Assembly (NCBI GenBank): GCA_947450695.1
Contig: CANFWV010000024.1
Location: 1-45,291 of the forward strand
Source: Comamonadaceae bacterium
Lineage (GTDB): Bacteria; Pseudomonadota; Gammaproteobacteria; Burkholderiales; Burkholderiaceae_C
Direction: 5' to 3'
DNA length: 45,291 nt
Part shown: in pieces, positions 7,464-15,898 of the stretch
Layout of the letters: the number at the start of each line of letters is the position of its first letter
How positions within the stretch are numbered: position 1 is the first letter of the stretch
Made by a program: the position numbers and the translations under genes
Notes under the pieces: model-generated
The model's database searches: none
Told to the model about the DNA's origin: nothing
What the model saw: only the letters and a program-made list of their open reading frames with translations

Positions 7464-8648
7464 CTACTTGGTTTTGCCTGGGTCTTTGACGTCTTTGATA
7501 ACGTCGAATTCGACGTTATGCAACTGACCATCTTTCTTTTCGACCTTGCGCAAATAAATGTCTTGCACCACGTCGCGGGTTTGCGCATCAATGAACATCT
7601 TGCCGCGCGGGCTTTCGAAAATCTGGCCCTTCATGGCAGCCAGCACGGCGTCACCTGTGGGCATAGCTTTGCCCGTGGTCTTGGCAGCACGCAACGCCTC
7701 ATAAATCACGCGCATGCCGTCATAGCCGCCGACAGCCATGAAGTTAGGACGCATGCCTTTGTTGGCTTTTTCGAAGGCGGCGACAAATTTTTTGTTCAAG
7801 GCTGAAGGGTGCGCTGCTGAGTAGTGGTGGGATGTCACCACGCCCAAGGCGCCGTCGCCCATGTCGTTGAGCTGGTCATCATCGGTCACGTCGCCAGTGC
7901 CAATCAGCTTGATGCCAGCTTTGTCCATGCCACGTTCAAGGAACTGCTTCATGACCGCAGCGCCAGCGCCGGAGGGGACAAAGACGAACAAAGCATCGGG
8001 CTTGCCGTCACGTACTTTTTGCAGAAAAGGAGCGAAGTCCGGGTTGCGCATGGGCACGCGCAGGGATTCCGTGACTTGGCCGCCGTTGAAAATCAAGCGC
8101 TCTTTGAAGAACTTTTCAGCGTCGATGCCAGGGCCGTAGTCAGAGACCAGCGTGACCACTTTCTTGATGCCGTTTTTTGGGGCCCAGTCAGCCAAGGCCA
8201 CCGAAGCCTGCGGCAAGGTGAAGCTGGTGCGCACGATGTAGGGCGATGCCTCGGTGATACTGGAAGTGGCTGCCGCCATGACCACCATCGGTGTTTTTGA
8301 CTGCGTGGCGATGGGCGCGGTGGCCAGCGCCGACGGCGTGATGCCGAAACCGGCCAGCACGTTGACCTTGTCGTTAACGACCAGCTCTTGCGCGAGGCGG
8401 CGCGTCGCGTCTGGTAGCGAGGTGTCGTCTTTAACGATCAGCTGAATTTTCTTGCCGGCAACGGTATCGCCGTTTTGCGCCATGTACAGACGCGCAGCCG
8501 CCTCGATCTGGCGTCCGGTGGTCGCCTGCTGGCCCGACATCGGCAGGATCAGGCCAATCTTGAAGGTGTTGTCTTGGGCCAGCGCCGGCAGGGCTGCGAC
8601 AAATGCGGCAGCGGCGAGGGCTGCAGCCGTGAAGTTACGTCTTTTCAT
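7464..8648 (-). CDS. Periplasmic binding protein of the liv-type ABC importer
   Basis: 394 residues. A signal peptide of about 24 residues ends PALAQ, followed by FKIGLILPMSGQQATTG, the classic start of the LivJ/LivK/HAAT periplasmic-binding fold type I, and later ALFVFVPSGAGAAVMKQF. It captures the ligand in the periplasm and delivers it to LivHM. The ligand may be a branched-chain amino acid, but this subfamily in Burkholderiales also binds amides and aromatic acids, so specificity is open. It is first in the operon and separated from livH by an intrinsic terminator. Confidence 0.88.
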   Translation of the reverse strand: MKRRNFTAAALAAAAFVAALPALAQDNTFKIGLILPMSGQQATTGRQIEAAARLYMAQNGDTVAGKKIQLIVKDDTSLPDATRRLAQELVVNDKVNVLAGFGITPSALATAPIATQSKTPMVVMAAATSSITEASPYIVRTSFTLPQASVALADWAPKNGIKKVVTLVSDYGPGIDAEKFFKERLIFNGGQVTESLRVPMRNPDFAPFLQKVRDGKPDALFVFVPSGAGAAVMKQFLERGMDKAGIKLIGTGDVTDDDQLNDMGDGALGVVTSHHYSAAHPSALNKKFVAAFEKANKGMRPNFMAVGGYDGMRVIYEALRAAKTTGKAMPTGDAVLAAMKGQIFESPRGKMFIDAQTRDVVQDIYLRKVEKKDGQLHNVEFDVIKDVKDPGKTK

Positions 8649-8807
8649 GAGGTCTCCGGAGGGTTGTCGTTAAAGGTCTAACGCAAAAGAATATACAGCC
8701 CGCTAGTGTATTCAGCATTTGGTCGATGACAAGCTGGGGACTACCATCGAAAGCCGCTATCCTTGCAGCTCACATTTAAAAGCGAAAAGCGCGATCTGGA
8801 ACCCAAC

Positions 8808-9059
8808 ATGCCTTTGCCTCAAAAGCCCACCCGCCCCCTGACCAACACAAAGAGTGCCCAAGCCGACAAGGAGTTGCTCTTCAAGGCCATCTTGTGCGCA
8901 CTGATTGGCTTGGGCGTGCTGATCTCGCCTTACTTCATCAAGTCGCCAGGCATGCAGGGCATCGTGGCGCAGTCGTCTTTGGTCGGCTGGTTTGCACTGG
9001 CGCTCGGCATTGGCTTTGGTGTGGCCTACGCCCGCCGCATCATGCGTTCACGGCACTGA
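8808..9059 (+). CDS. Small two-helix membrane protein, unknown
   Basis: 83 residues if started at the ATG at 8808 (GGA seven bases upstream); an in-frame ATG at 8763 would add 15 residues. A polar, Lys/Pro-rich N-terminus of about 30 residues is followed by two membrane segments, ILCALIGLGVLISPYFI and VGWFALALGIGFGVAYA, and a basic tail RRIMRSRH. No domain is recognised. It is divergent from the liv operon and converges on rbgA with a 24-bp gap. Topology is predicted as two transmembrane helices with positive residues on the cytoplasmic side. Confidence 0.6.
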   Translation: MPLPQKPTRPLTNTKSAQADKELLFKAILCALIGLGVLISPYFIKSPGMQGIVAQSSLVGWFALALGIGFGVAYARRIMRSRH

Positions 9060-9083
9060 GCGGCATTCAAACCGCACGGAGCC

Positions 9084-10049
9084 TCACTCGCCACGGCGGT
9101 CCACTTTGGCCGGACGCGGCACTTTTTTCAGCTTGATCAGCCGCTTCAGCTCAATATCGTCTTTCTTAACTTGACGCTCAGCATCGAGCTTTTGGCCAGC
9201 TTCCATCCACGACTGGAACTCGGTCGGTGTTTCGAGCGTGATGCGACCCAGCGTAGATTGGCGAAATTCGTAAATCACGATCTCAGCCGCCTTTTGCAGG
9301 TTGATGCGGCCTTTGGACAGCACAGCGCCCCGCTTGCGACCGATTTCTTCCAATAACTGCTCGTCAGTGGTGCCGGCCGGTAGCTCGACCTTGTAGCGGG
9401 CCTTCAGCAGCGCCGGGTAGTTCGGGATCAAATAATCCAGCAACTCCAGCGCCACTTCTTCTTCATTGAAGGCATTGCGGCCAATCGCACCGGAGGCCGC
9501 TAAGTTGTAGCCACTCTTGGCCACGATGATGCGCGGCCACAGCATGCCCGGCGTGTCGAACAGGTAAAAGCCATCGGCCAGCACGATGCGCTGCTCAATT
9601 TTGGTGACACCTGCTTCGTCGCCGGTTTTGGTGGCGCGCTTGCCGGTGAGCGTGTTGATCAGTGTCGACTTGCCGACGTTGGGAATGCCGCAAATCAGCA
9701 CGCGCATGGGCTTGACCATGCTGCCGCGCGTCGGCGCCAAGACATGGCAGGCCTCAATCAGGGCTTTGGCGGGCGTGCTCATGCTGGCGTCGAGCCCGAT
9801 GGCACGAGTCCCCGGCTGGCTGTTGTAGTAGTCAAGCCAGAGAGGTGTGCGCGTCGGGTCGGCCAGGTCTTGCTTGTTCAGCACTTTCAGAGCGGGCTTG
9901 CCCTCGGTGAGCTCCGCCAGCATCGGGTTGGCGCTGGAGCCCGGCAGGCGTGCGTCCAGCAGCTCGATTACGACATCAATTTCCTTGATCCGCTCGCTGA
10001 TGGCTTTTTTGGTCAAGTGCATGTGACCGGGAAACCATTGAATAGCCAT
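9084..10049 (-). CDS. rbgA: Ribosome biogenesis GTPase RbgA/YlqF
   Basis: 321 residues. The GTPase motifs occur in the circularly permuted order of the YlqF/YawG family: NKQD (58-61, G4), then GIPNVGKS (121-128, G1), then DTPG (165-168, G3). The N-terminal MAIQWFPGHM is the family hallmark. In Bacillus the orthologue acts late in 50S subunit assembly; a similar cytoplasmic role is expected here. The C-terminal third is a basic helical domain that would contact rRNA. It is followed in the genome's minus orientation by the converging small membrane gene and preceded by the RIO kinase gene, 72 bp upstream. Confidence 0.92.
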   Translation of the reverse strand: MAIQWFPGHMHLTKKAISERIKEIDVVIELLDARLPGSSANPMLAELTEGKPALKVLNKQDLADPTRTPLWLDYYNSQPGTRAIGLDASMSTPAKALIEACHVLAPTRGSMVKPMRVLICGIPNVGKSTLINTLTGKRATKTGDEAGVTKIEQRIVLADGFYLFDTPGMLWPRIIVAKSGYNLAASGAIGRNAFNEEEVALELLDYLIPNYPALLKARYKVELPAGTTDEQLLEEIGRKRGAVLSKGRINLQKAAEIVIYEFRQSTLGRITLETPTEFQSWMEAGQKLDAERQVKKDDIELKRLIKLKKVPRPAKVDRRGE

Positions 10050-10121
10050 CTGTACGTGTTCTTTCTTTGAAAGGTCAGATTGTGAACGGTCTCAGGCCCC
10101 TGCCCGCCAACCTGTGCGGCT

Positions 10122-11006
10122 TTAGCTGGCGGAGGTTTGCAACCGCAAGCGTCGCGCCGCGTCTTCGGCCCGTGCGTCGTCAATCTCCCGCATCACAGCT
10201 TGCATGTCGACATCACCCTCAACACGCTGGTAACGGCCGGTCAGCGGTGTGTCATTGCTCAGCAAACCACTTTGGTACAGGCTCCACAGCTCGGGGCCGT
10301 ACTGGGTTTTCAGCAACTCAGGCGCAAACTGGCCGAAAAAATCGCGCAGGTTGGCGACGTCGCGCATCAGCATGCGCTGGGCGTGGTTGTTGCCGGCAGC
10401 GTCGACCGCCTGCGGCAGGTCAATGATGACCGGCACGTCTTGACCTTTCGAGCCGTCTGCTTCTGCATCGGTATGCGCAAGCAGGATATTGAACTCCGAC
10501 AAGTCCCCATGCACGACACCCGCGCAGAGCATGCGCACCACCTCGCCGATCAGCGTGGCGTGGTGCTTCAACGCTTGTTCGCGGCTGAAAGCCACGTCGT
10601 TGAGGCGTGGGGCCGCGTCGCCATGGGCGTCGGTCACCAGCTCCATCAGCAGTACGCCATCGTGAAAGTTGTAGGGCTGCGGCACGCGCACACCAGCAGC
10701 GGCGAGTCGGTAAAGGGCATCTACTTCGGCACTTTGCCAAGCGGCTTCCTGGGCTTGCCGCCCGAACTTGCTGCCTTTGGCCATGGCGCGGGCCTGCCGC
10801 GAGTTTTTGACCTTGCGGTTTTCGGTGTAGTCGACGGCTTGCCGAAAACTGCGGTTGGTGGCCTCTTTGTAGATCTTGGCGCAGCGCGTTTCGTCGCCGC
10901 AGCGAACCACGTAAACCATCGCCTCTTTGCCGCTCATGAGCTGGCGAACAACGGTGTCGATCAGGCCCTCTTCAATGAGGGATTGCAGTCTGGGGGGAGC
11001 TTTCAT
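10122..11006 (-). CDS. RIO1-type serine/threonine protein kinase
   Basis: 294 residues. Kinase features of the RIO family are all present: a nucleotide loop SGKEAMVY (25-32), the ATP-binding lysine in AKIYK (K44), a flexible basic loop (about 63-85), the catalytic loop HGDLSEFN (166-173, Asp168) and the metal-binding IDLPQAVD (195-202). Archaeal and eukaryotic RIO proteins act in small-subunit maturation, while bacterial members are poorly characterised. Adjacency to the ribosome-assembly GTPase gene rbgA is suggestive. The reading frame starts with ATG and no alternative start is needed. Confidence 0.88.
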   Translation of the reverse strand: MKAPPRLQSLIEEGLIDTVVRQLMSGKEAMVYVVRCGDETRCAKIYKEATNRSFRQAVDYTENRKVKNSRQARAMAKGSKFGRQAQEAAWQSAEVDALYRLAAAGVRVPQPYNFHDGVLLMELVTDAHGDAAPRLNDVAFSREQALKHHATLIGEVVRMLCAGVVHGDLSEFNILLAHTDAEADGSKGQDVPVIIDLPQAVDAAGNNHAQRMLMRDVANLRDFFGQFAPELLKTQYGPELWSLYQSGLLSNDTPLTGRYQRVEGDVDMQAVMREIDDARAEDAARRLRLQTSAS

Positions 11007-11086
11007 TCAGTGGATTGTGCACGCAGCGGATGCAGGCTCCGGTATGGCACTTCACTTTTGAATCAGACACTGGCGAGGTTGACGTT

Positions 11087-11998
11087 TCAGTCTTTCCTTT
11101 CAAGGTGCAAGCTAACCATCCGGTCACCGAAGATTTTTAGAAATGCGGCCGCTGGAACTGACAAGTCGTGCGCCCTGCGCTTGATCACCTGAAGCGTGCG
11201 TGCAATGAGGGGGCCCTGAATCCGTCGAACGACAACGTTCATCGACGTCGCCAAGACCAGCATCCCCGACGAAACAATGGCCACGCCAAGCGACTGACTC
11301 GCCAGCGAAACCGCTGTGATGTGATTACTGGTTTCATAAGCCGGCACAAGCACTTGGTCCATCGCAGCGAAAGCGTTTTCCGCTAAGTTACGAGCAACAC
11401 TACCGCGTGCATTGATGATCAAGGGATAAGCGCTTAGATCACTCCAACGCACCCTTTTCTTTTGCGCCAGGGGGTGATCGGGACTGAACGCGACTGACAG
11501 AAAGTCGCGGGCTAATGGCCAAGTCTCAAGTTCACTGTCTTCATCGATGCCAAAGCCAAGTGCGAAATCAGCGTCCCTGCTGTAGACATGACTCACCATT
11601 TCTTCGTTTACACATTCTCTAAACACCACCGAAACCATCGGGAATTCTTGGTGAAATTGGGTCAGAACGATCGGTAAGACAGTGGCCGAAAAAAGTGGCG
11701 GAAGCGCCAAAACTATCCTACCGTTACGCTGAACATTCAAACTTTCGCTATAGCTGAGGATCGCTTGCGCGTCGGCAAGAATTCTTTCAGCCAGCGGTAA
11801 CAGCGCACGCCCACTCGCGGTTAGAGCCACACTGCGCGTGGTCCTCTCGAACAGCTTTAAGGCCAAACGCTCTTCCAACTTTCGCACAAGAATGCTCAGG
11901 CCAGCCTGACTCAGGTGCAGTTGTCTGGCTGCACGAGAAAAACCACCCAGATGCGCAACGCGTACAAATGCGTCGAGTTGGTGAATATTAAGATTCAT
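11087..11998 (-). CDS. LysR-family transcriptional regulator
   Basis: 303 residues. The N-terminal winged helix (about 1-60) reads MNLNIHQLDAFVRVAHLGGF, with SQAGLSILVRKLEERL as recognition helix and wing, followed by a periplasmic-binding-like effector domain. It is transcribed divergently from the aconitase-like/Bug operon starting at 12095, the classic LysR arrangement, so that operon is its probable target. An AT-rich inverted repeat sits directly upstream of its own start, consistent with autoregulation. The co-inducer is probably the acid handled by the neighbouring enzyme. Confidence 0.9.
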   Translation of the reverse strand: MNLNIHQLDAFVRVAHLGGFSRAARQLHLSQAGLSILVRKLEERLALKLFERTTRSVALTASGRALLPLAERILADAQAILSYSESLNVQRNGRIVLALPPLFSATVLPIVLTQFHQEFPMVSVVFRECVNEEMVSHVYSRDADFALGFGIDEDSELETWPLARDFLSVAFSPDHPLAQKKRVRWSDLSAYPLIINARGSVARNLAENAFAAMDQVLVPAYETSNHITAVSLASQSLGVAIVSSGMLVLATSMNVVVRRIQGPLIARTLQVIKRRAHDLSVPAAAFLKIFGDRMVSLHLERKD

Positions 11999-12002
11999 AA
12001 CA

Positions 12003-12032
12003 ATATGAAATAACTTTATTTGAACTTCATAT
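12003..12032. promoter_or_regulatory. Nested inverted repeats, probable LysR operator
   Basis: ATATGAA (12003-12009) and TTCATAT (12026-12032) form perfect outer arms. Inside them AAATAA (12008-12013) and TTATTT (12016-12021) form a second, tighter dyad. The element lies 5 bp upstream of the LysR start and about 60 bp upstream of the aconitase-like gene, in a strongly AT-rich 96-bp divergent spacer. That is where a LysR-type regulator normally binds. Confidence 0.5.
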
Positions 12033-12094
12033 TTTACTTATGAGATTGAGCTCTTTAATATCCGCACGTCACAACTTCAATTGGGTCACCGCGC

Positions 12095-13417
12095 ATGGGC
12101 TATACCGCCATTGAAAAAGTTCTAGGCCGCATCAGCCGGGATGAAAAACACAGGGGTGGCGTAGCCGCTGGAACTTTGTTGTATCCAGAACCTGACATGG
12201 TCATGATTCACGATGGCCTTGTCGGCGAGGCCAAGCGAGAACTTGACCTGGCTGGCATTGATCGTCTCTATGACCCAGACAAGGTCATGATGGTGAGCGA
12301 CCATGACGTGCTCTATGGCAGCGCGAGGGCAGCGGAGCGAGGGGCCCTCAATCGCAAGGCAGCGAAGACTTGGAAAATTAACAACTTCTACGATGCAGGG
12401 CAAGGCGGCCATGGGCATATCTTCCCCATGGAAAACGGGCTCGTACTCCCGGGCATGTTTTATTTCGACAACGACACCCACGCCACAAATGCGGGTGCCG
12501 TCGGCGCTTTCGGGATGCGGGTCGGAAACGAAATATCACGGGTTCTCGGCACGGGTACAACCTGGGTAACGGTGCCAGAAACAATACGACTTGAACTGCG
12601 CGGCCTGTTACCCCAAGGCGTTCAAGCGCGTGACATCGGTTTTTACATGGCGCGCGAAATTAAAGCAGGACGCCTCTGTTTTGATCTTGACTATCGAATT
12701 CTTGAATATGCCGGGGACCTAGAGCAATTCGGGCTGGGGGCTCGCGTTGCCCTGTGCAGCACCGCCACTGAAATGCGCGCTGCAGGGGTCTTCATTCCAC
12801 CCTCAAAACAAGTGCTGGACTACTGCACAGCGCACGCAAAGCGGTCTTTCAATCCCGTTTACTCCGACCCAGACGCCAACTACGAAACCTGTGCAAGCAT
12901 CGATCTCACAGCTCTACAACCACAAGTAGTGCTTCCGGGCAATGTCGTCAATTCAGTCGACGTCGGCGAGGCTGTTGGCGTCGCCATTGACCACGCATTC
13001 ATCGGGTCTTGCGGTTCTGGCATGTATGAAGACCTGATCATTGCCGCCAGCTTTTTGAAGGGGAAAAAAGTAGCCTCTGGCGTACGGCTGTTTATTGTTC
13101 CTGGCTCGGAGCGCTCGACCAAGCGAATTCTTGACGATGGTTTATTGAAGATCTTCCTCGACGCAGGAGCGATCGTTCTGCCGGCAGGTTGTGGCCCTTG
13201 TAACGACGCGGTGGTTGGGCCCATGGCTTCCGGTGAGGTGTCGATGTCGACGGCAACCAACAACAACACGGGTCGCTTCGGTCCCACCAACGCACGCTTG
13301 TTTCTGGGCAGCCCGGGCACCGTCGCAGCCTCAGCCATATGCGGCAAGATTACCGATCCACGTCGTGCCCAACAAGACGAGGCCGTACAGCAGCTGACGG
13401 AGAACTGTTATGCCTAA
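12095..13417 (+). CDS. Aconitase/3-isopropylmalate dehydratase large-subunit family protein, noncanonical
   Basis: 440 residues, the length of a LeuC-type subunit. Three cysteines fit the 4Fe-4S ligands of the family: C306 in IGSC and C366 and C369 in AGCGPC. The middle also matches (FDNDTHATNAGAVGAFG against the usual GDSHT region, with Asp127 and His129 kept). Positions normally invariant are changed, however. GSCTNGR is GSCGSGM, so the Arg is absent, and the NRNF region before GR reads NNNT. It should be a cytoplasmic hydro-lyase or isomerase acting on a carboxylic acid with the small subunit that overlaps its end by 8 bp, but leucine synthesis or the TCA cycle is unlikely. A Bug binding protein follows, pointing to use of an imported acid. 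The exact substrate is unknown. Confidence 0.8.
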   Translation: MGYTAIEKVLGRISRDEKHRGGVAAGTLLYPEPDMVMIHDGLVGEAKRELDLAGIDRLYDPDKVMMVSDHDVLYGSARAAERGALNRKAAKTWKINNFYDAGQGGHGHIFPMENGLVLPGMFYFDNDTHATNAGAVGAFGMRVGNEISRVLGTGTTWVTVPETIRLELRGLLPQGVQARDIGFYMAREIKAGRLCFDLDYRILEYAGDLEQFGLGARVALCSTATEMRAAGVFIPPSKQVLDYCTAHAKRSFNPVYSDPDANYETCASIDLTALQPQVVLPGNVVNSVDVGEAVGVAIDHAFIGSCGSGMYEDLIIAASFLKGKKVASGVRLFIVPGSERSTKRILDDGLLKIFLDAGAIVLPAGCGPCNDAVVGPMASGEVSMSTATNNNTGRFGPTNARLFLGSPGTVAASAICGKITDPRRAQQDEAVQQLTENCYA

Positions 13418-13952
13418 ATTTTCTTGGATTCTGCAAGGCCGGTGCTACAAACTCGGTCACGATGTGGCGCACGGCGGCGGTGTGATTCCAGCGCACTTCA
13501 TCACGGCTCGTGAAACCGATCCGGCGGTGTTAGTTCCGCATCTATTCGAGCAGACGGACCCCGGCTTCTCCACCCGTTGCCAAGCGGGAGACATCATCGT
13601 GACAGGCCGCAACTTTGGCATGGGCCAAAAGGCGACCGGCTATATAGCCATGCAGGCCCTGGGTTTAGGCCTGCTCTGCGAGACGATGTCGGTTCAAGCC
13701 TATCGCGCAGCCATCGCAGAGGGCTTGCGGGTGTTGCCCAAGTGTCCAGACATTCTGGACATGTGCGAAACAGGCGATGCGCTTGAGGTCGATTTCAGCT
13801 CTGGCCACTTCGTCAACAAAACACGCGGCCTAGAGCATGTCTTCAGCCCCAGCCCGGAGGCACTTCGTGATCTTGTGTCACACGGTGGTACCGCTGGATG
13901 GCTGGCCAATTGGTGGCAAACCACTGGGAAAAATGCGCATCCAAACACGTAG
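13410..13952 (+). CDS. Aconitase/LeuD-like small subunit lacking the catalytic GSSRE motif
   Basis: 180 residues with the swivel-domain fold of LeuD: DIIVTGRNFG (61-70) and ETMSVQAYRAAIAEGLRVLP line up with the family. In canonical members GRNFG is followed by CGSSREH, which carries the catalytic serine and a substrate-binding Arg. Here the sequence is MGQKATGY (71-78), so both are missing. The first codons overlap the large-subunit gene by 8 bp, indicating a coupled heterodimer. It might use a different base, handle a different substrate, or be a structural partner. Family membership is seen; the altered chemistry is inference. Confidence 0.78.
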   Translation: MPKFSWILQGRCYKLGHDVAHGGGVIPAHFITARETDPAVLVPHLFEQTDPGFSTRCQAGDIIVTGRNFGMGQKATGYIAMQALGLGLLCETMSVQAYRAAIAEGLRVLPKCPDILDMCETGDALEVDFSSGHFVNKTRGLEHVFSPSPEALRDLVSHGGTAGWLANWWQTTGKNAHPNT

Positions 13953-14001
13953 CCTTTCGACGCAGTCCATTCACTGAACTTCTTTTAAAAAGCGAGCCGT
14001 T

Positions 14002-14991
14002 ATGTCCATTTTTCGTCTTGTCGCCACGCTAACTGCAGGGGTCGTTTTGAATGTCGGCTTGGCCTTTCCTGCGGCTGCGCAAAATCTCTCCCCTTCGTAT
14101 CCGAATGGCCCTATCCGCTTTATTGTCCCGGCGACTGCAGGCGGCACGACCGATATACTGGCGCGCCTTATCGGCAAGCATTTGACGGATGCTTGGCATG
14201 TCACGGTGACGGTCGAGAACCGCGCTGGTGCGGGTGGTGTTGTGGGCGCTGCGGCGCTTGTAGCATCCCCGCCAGACGGCCAGACTGTGCTGTTCGTGCC
14301 GAGTGCATTTGGTGTGCGGTCAGCCATCGACCCCAACCTTCGCTACGACCCATTGCGTGACTTAGCCGGTATCGGACTTGTCGCGAGGGCGCCAAGTTTT
14401 TTGATCGTCTCGCCATCCCTCGGGGTGAAGTCAGTCGGCGAACTGGTGGCTCTTGGAAAATCGCTGCCGCAAGGATTGGAGTTTGGGTCAGCGGGTGTCG
14501 GCAGCACGGCACATCTTCACGGAGCGCTATTCGCCAATATGGGAGGATTCAAATCTCTGCACGTACCCTTCAAAGGTACACCGGAAGCGGTTTCGGAAGT
14601 CATGGCCGGCCGTCTGAAATATGCATTTTCACCAGGGCCGAATGCTTTGCCACTGGCCAAAGATGGAAAGATACTGGTGCTTGCGAGTAGCTCTGCGGCA
14701 GGTGCCAAGTTTTTGCCCGGCGTGCCGACCATCGCCCAATCCGGGTTGCCCGGCTACGAAGGCGAAGACTGGTTTGGCGCTCTGGTTCCCGGAAAGACAC
14801 CGATGGCCATCAGAGAAAAGCTGAGCAAAGAATTTGCCCTGATCATGGGTGACCCCAAAGTCCGGGAGACGTTGATGTCAATCGGCGCGGAGCCTGTATC
14901 GAGTACGCCGATCGAGTTTGACGCGATGCTGAAGGGCTACATCGAAAAAACCCGGAAGCTGGCCAACGAAATGAATATCACCGTGCAATAG
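14002..14991 (+). CDS. Bug/TctC-family tripartite tricarboxylate transporter substrate-binding protein
   Basis: 329 residues with a signal peptide of about 27 residues ending AAAQ. Bug-family hallmarks are PIRFIVPATAGGTTDILARL near the N-terminus, NRAGAGGVVGAAAL and the SPPDGQTVLF block. It would bind a carboxylate in the periplasm. No TctA/TctB membrane subunits are encoded in the window, so it is an orphan of the expanded Burkholderiales Bug family. It starts 49 bp after the aconitase-like small subunit and is probably the last gene of that LysR-controlled operon, so the ligand is probably the substrate of that enzyme. Confidence 0.9.
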   Translation: MSIFRLVATLTAGVVLNVGLAFPAAAQNLSPSYPNGPIRFIVPATAGGTTDILARLIGKHLTDAWHVTVTVENRAGAGGVVGAAALVASPPDGQTVLFVPSAFGVRSAIDPNLRYDPLRDLAGIGLVARAPSFLIVSPSLGVKSVGELVALGKSLPQGLEFGSAGVGSTAHLHGALFANMGGFKSLHVPFKGTPEAVSEVMAGRLKYAFSPGPNALPLAKDGKILVLASSSAAGAKFLPGVPTIAQSGLPGYEGEDWFGALVPGKTPMAIREKLSKEFALIMGDPKVRETLMSIGAEPVSSTPIEFDAMLKGYIEKTRKLANEMNITVQ

Positions 14992-15024
14992 ACCAACTTT
15001 CACGTCGGACTTGGTGATTTTTTT
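14992..15024 (+). terminator. Possible weak terminator after the Bug gene
   Basis: ACCAA (14992-14996) and TTGGT (15011-15015) can pair over a 14-base loop, with seven T at 15018-15024. The stem is short, so this is only a candidate end for the aconitase-like operon. Confidence 0.3.
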
Positions 15025-15038
15025 AGGATGTGCACCGA

Positions 15039-15290
15039 TTAGCGGCCGACAACAGACCACCCGGCTTTGATATCGACCTTGTTGTTTTCGTACTCCCACG
15101 CGGTGCCGCAGCGGTCACAGCGGTACTTGGTGATGGTGACCAAGCCGTGTGGCCGCTTTTCTTGACGGTGCTCACCTTGCGCCAGCTCGGCATGGCCGGG
15201 GGCGCGGCGCCAGTTGCGCTGAATGCCGGCGCAAGACTCGCACAGCTCCATCTTTTTGAGTTCTTTTTTTCGGTTCAGATCGTCGGTCAT
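15039..15290 (-). CDS. Small zinc-ribbon-like protein
   Basis: 83 residues from the ATG at 15290; an in-frame TTG at 15302 is the other option. Two CxxC knuckles, CESC near the N-terminus and CDRC near the middle of the C-terminal half, are about 40 residues apart and suit one structural zinc. The C-terminal knuckle lies in YRCDRCGTAWEYENNK, resembling rubredoxin/zinc-ribbon pieces. The N-terminus is charged (KKELKKMELC). No enzyme domain is seen. It is 47 bp downstream of a CopD-like gene on the same strand. Function unknown. Confidence 0.6.
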   Translation of the reverse strand: MTDDLNRKKELKKMELCESCAGIQRNWRRAPGHAELAQGEHRQEKRPHGLVTITKYRCDRCGTAWEYENNKVDIKAGWSVVGR

Positions 15291-15336
15291 AGGATTTTTC
15301 AAGATTGCGGATGGCTTGTATTTTGCGCTCTAAGGG

Positions 15337-15804
15337 TCAATAAACCAGCAGGGTGACCACGACGATCAGCACGCCCAAGCCCAAATTCACAGCCACCCAA
15401 GTGCGGATGCTCGCCAACGCGAGAGCACCGGCAGACCACTCGCTAGCCTGCACGGCACGGCTCAAGCGCTTGAACAAGGCAAAGCGAATATGGGCAAAAA
15501 TCAGCATCATCAGAATGCCAAAACTGGCCATGAGCGTCCAGCCCAGTGGCATGGCAAAGATTCCACCGCTTTGCACCACCTGTTTGGCCACATGGCCAAT
15601 CATCCACAAGCCGGAGGCCAAAATCACCAACACGGCCACCGAAACCACGTTGAAAAAACGCCGCAAGGTGTCATACATCAGACGGATGCGCTGAGGTGCA
15701 TCCAACGAGATCGTGGCTGGGCGCAAAAAGAAATGTGCAAACACCATGCCGCCAATCCAGACAATGACACAAAGGATGTGGGCGAGTTTGAGCGAGGCGT
15801 AAAG
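15337..15804 (-). CDS. CopD-family-like membrane protein
   Basis: 155 residues from the ATG at 15804; an in-frame start at 15849 would add 15 residues with no better ribosome-binding site. Four hydrophobic segments are visible. The first, LKLAHILCVIVWIGGMVFAHF, carries the His and WIGG pattern typical of CopD/DUF2269-like membrane proteins, and the last is VNLGLGVLIVVVTLLVY. Relatives are linked to copper handling or haem-binding four-helix bundles, but no copper gene is nearby, so the role is open. It lies between the MgtA-type ATPase and the zinc-ribbon gene on the same strand. Confidence 0.65.
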   Translation of the reverse strand, partial: LYASLKLAHILCVIVWIGGMVFAHFFLRPATISLDAPQRIRLMYDTLRRFFNVVSVAVLVILASGLWMIGHVAKQVVQSGGIFAMPLGWTLMASFGILMMLIFAHIRFALFKRLSRAVQASEWSAGALALASIRTWVAVNLGLGVLIVVVTLLVY

Positions 15805-15898
15805 CATGGACAGTCTTTCGGTTGGCGAAATGGCTGGCCATCGTAACAAACGAGGATAAAACCTTCGTTATGAAGTGTGCAGCGCGGCCATCTCAGCG

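Noticed and set aside
12095..13952. Reading the aconitase-like pair as leuCD of leucine synthesis
   Set aside because: Key LeuCD active-site motifs are absent and the neighbours are a LysR regulator and a Bug protein rather than leuB or leuA.
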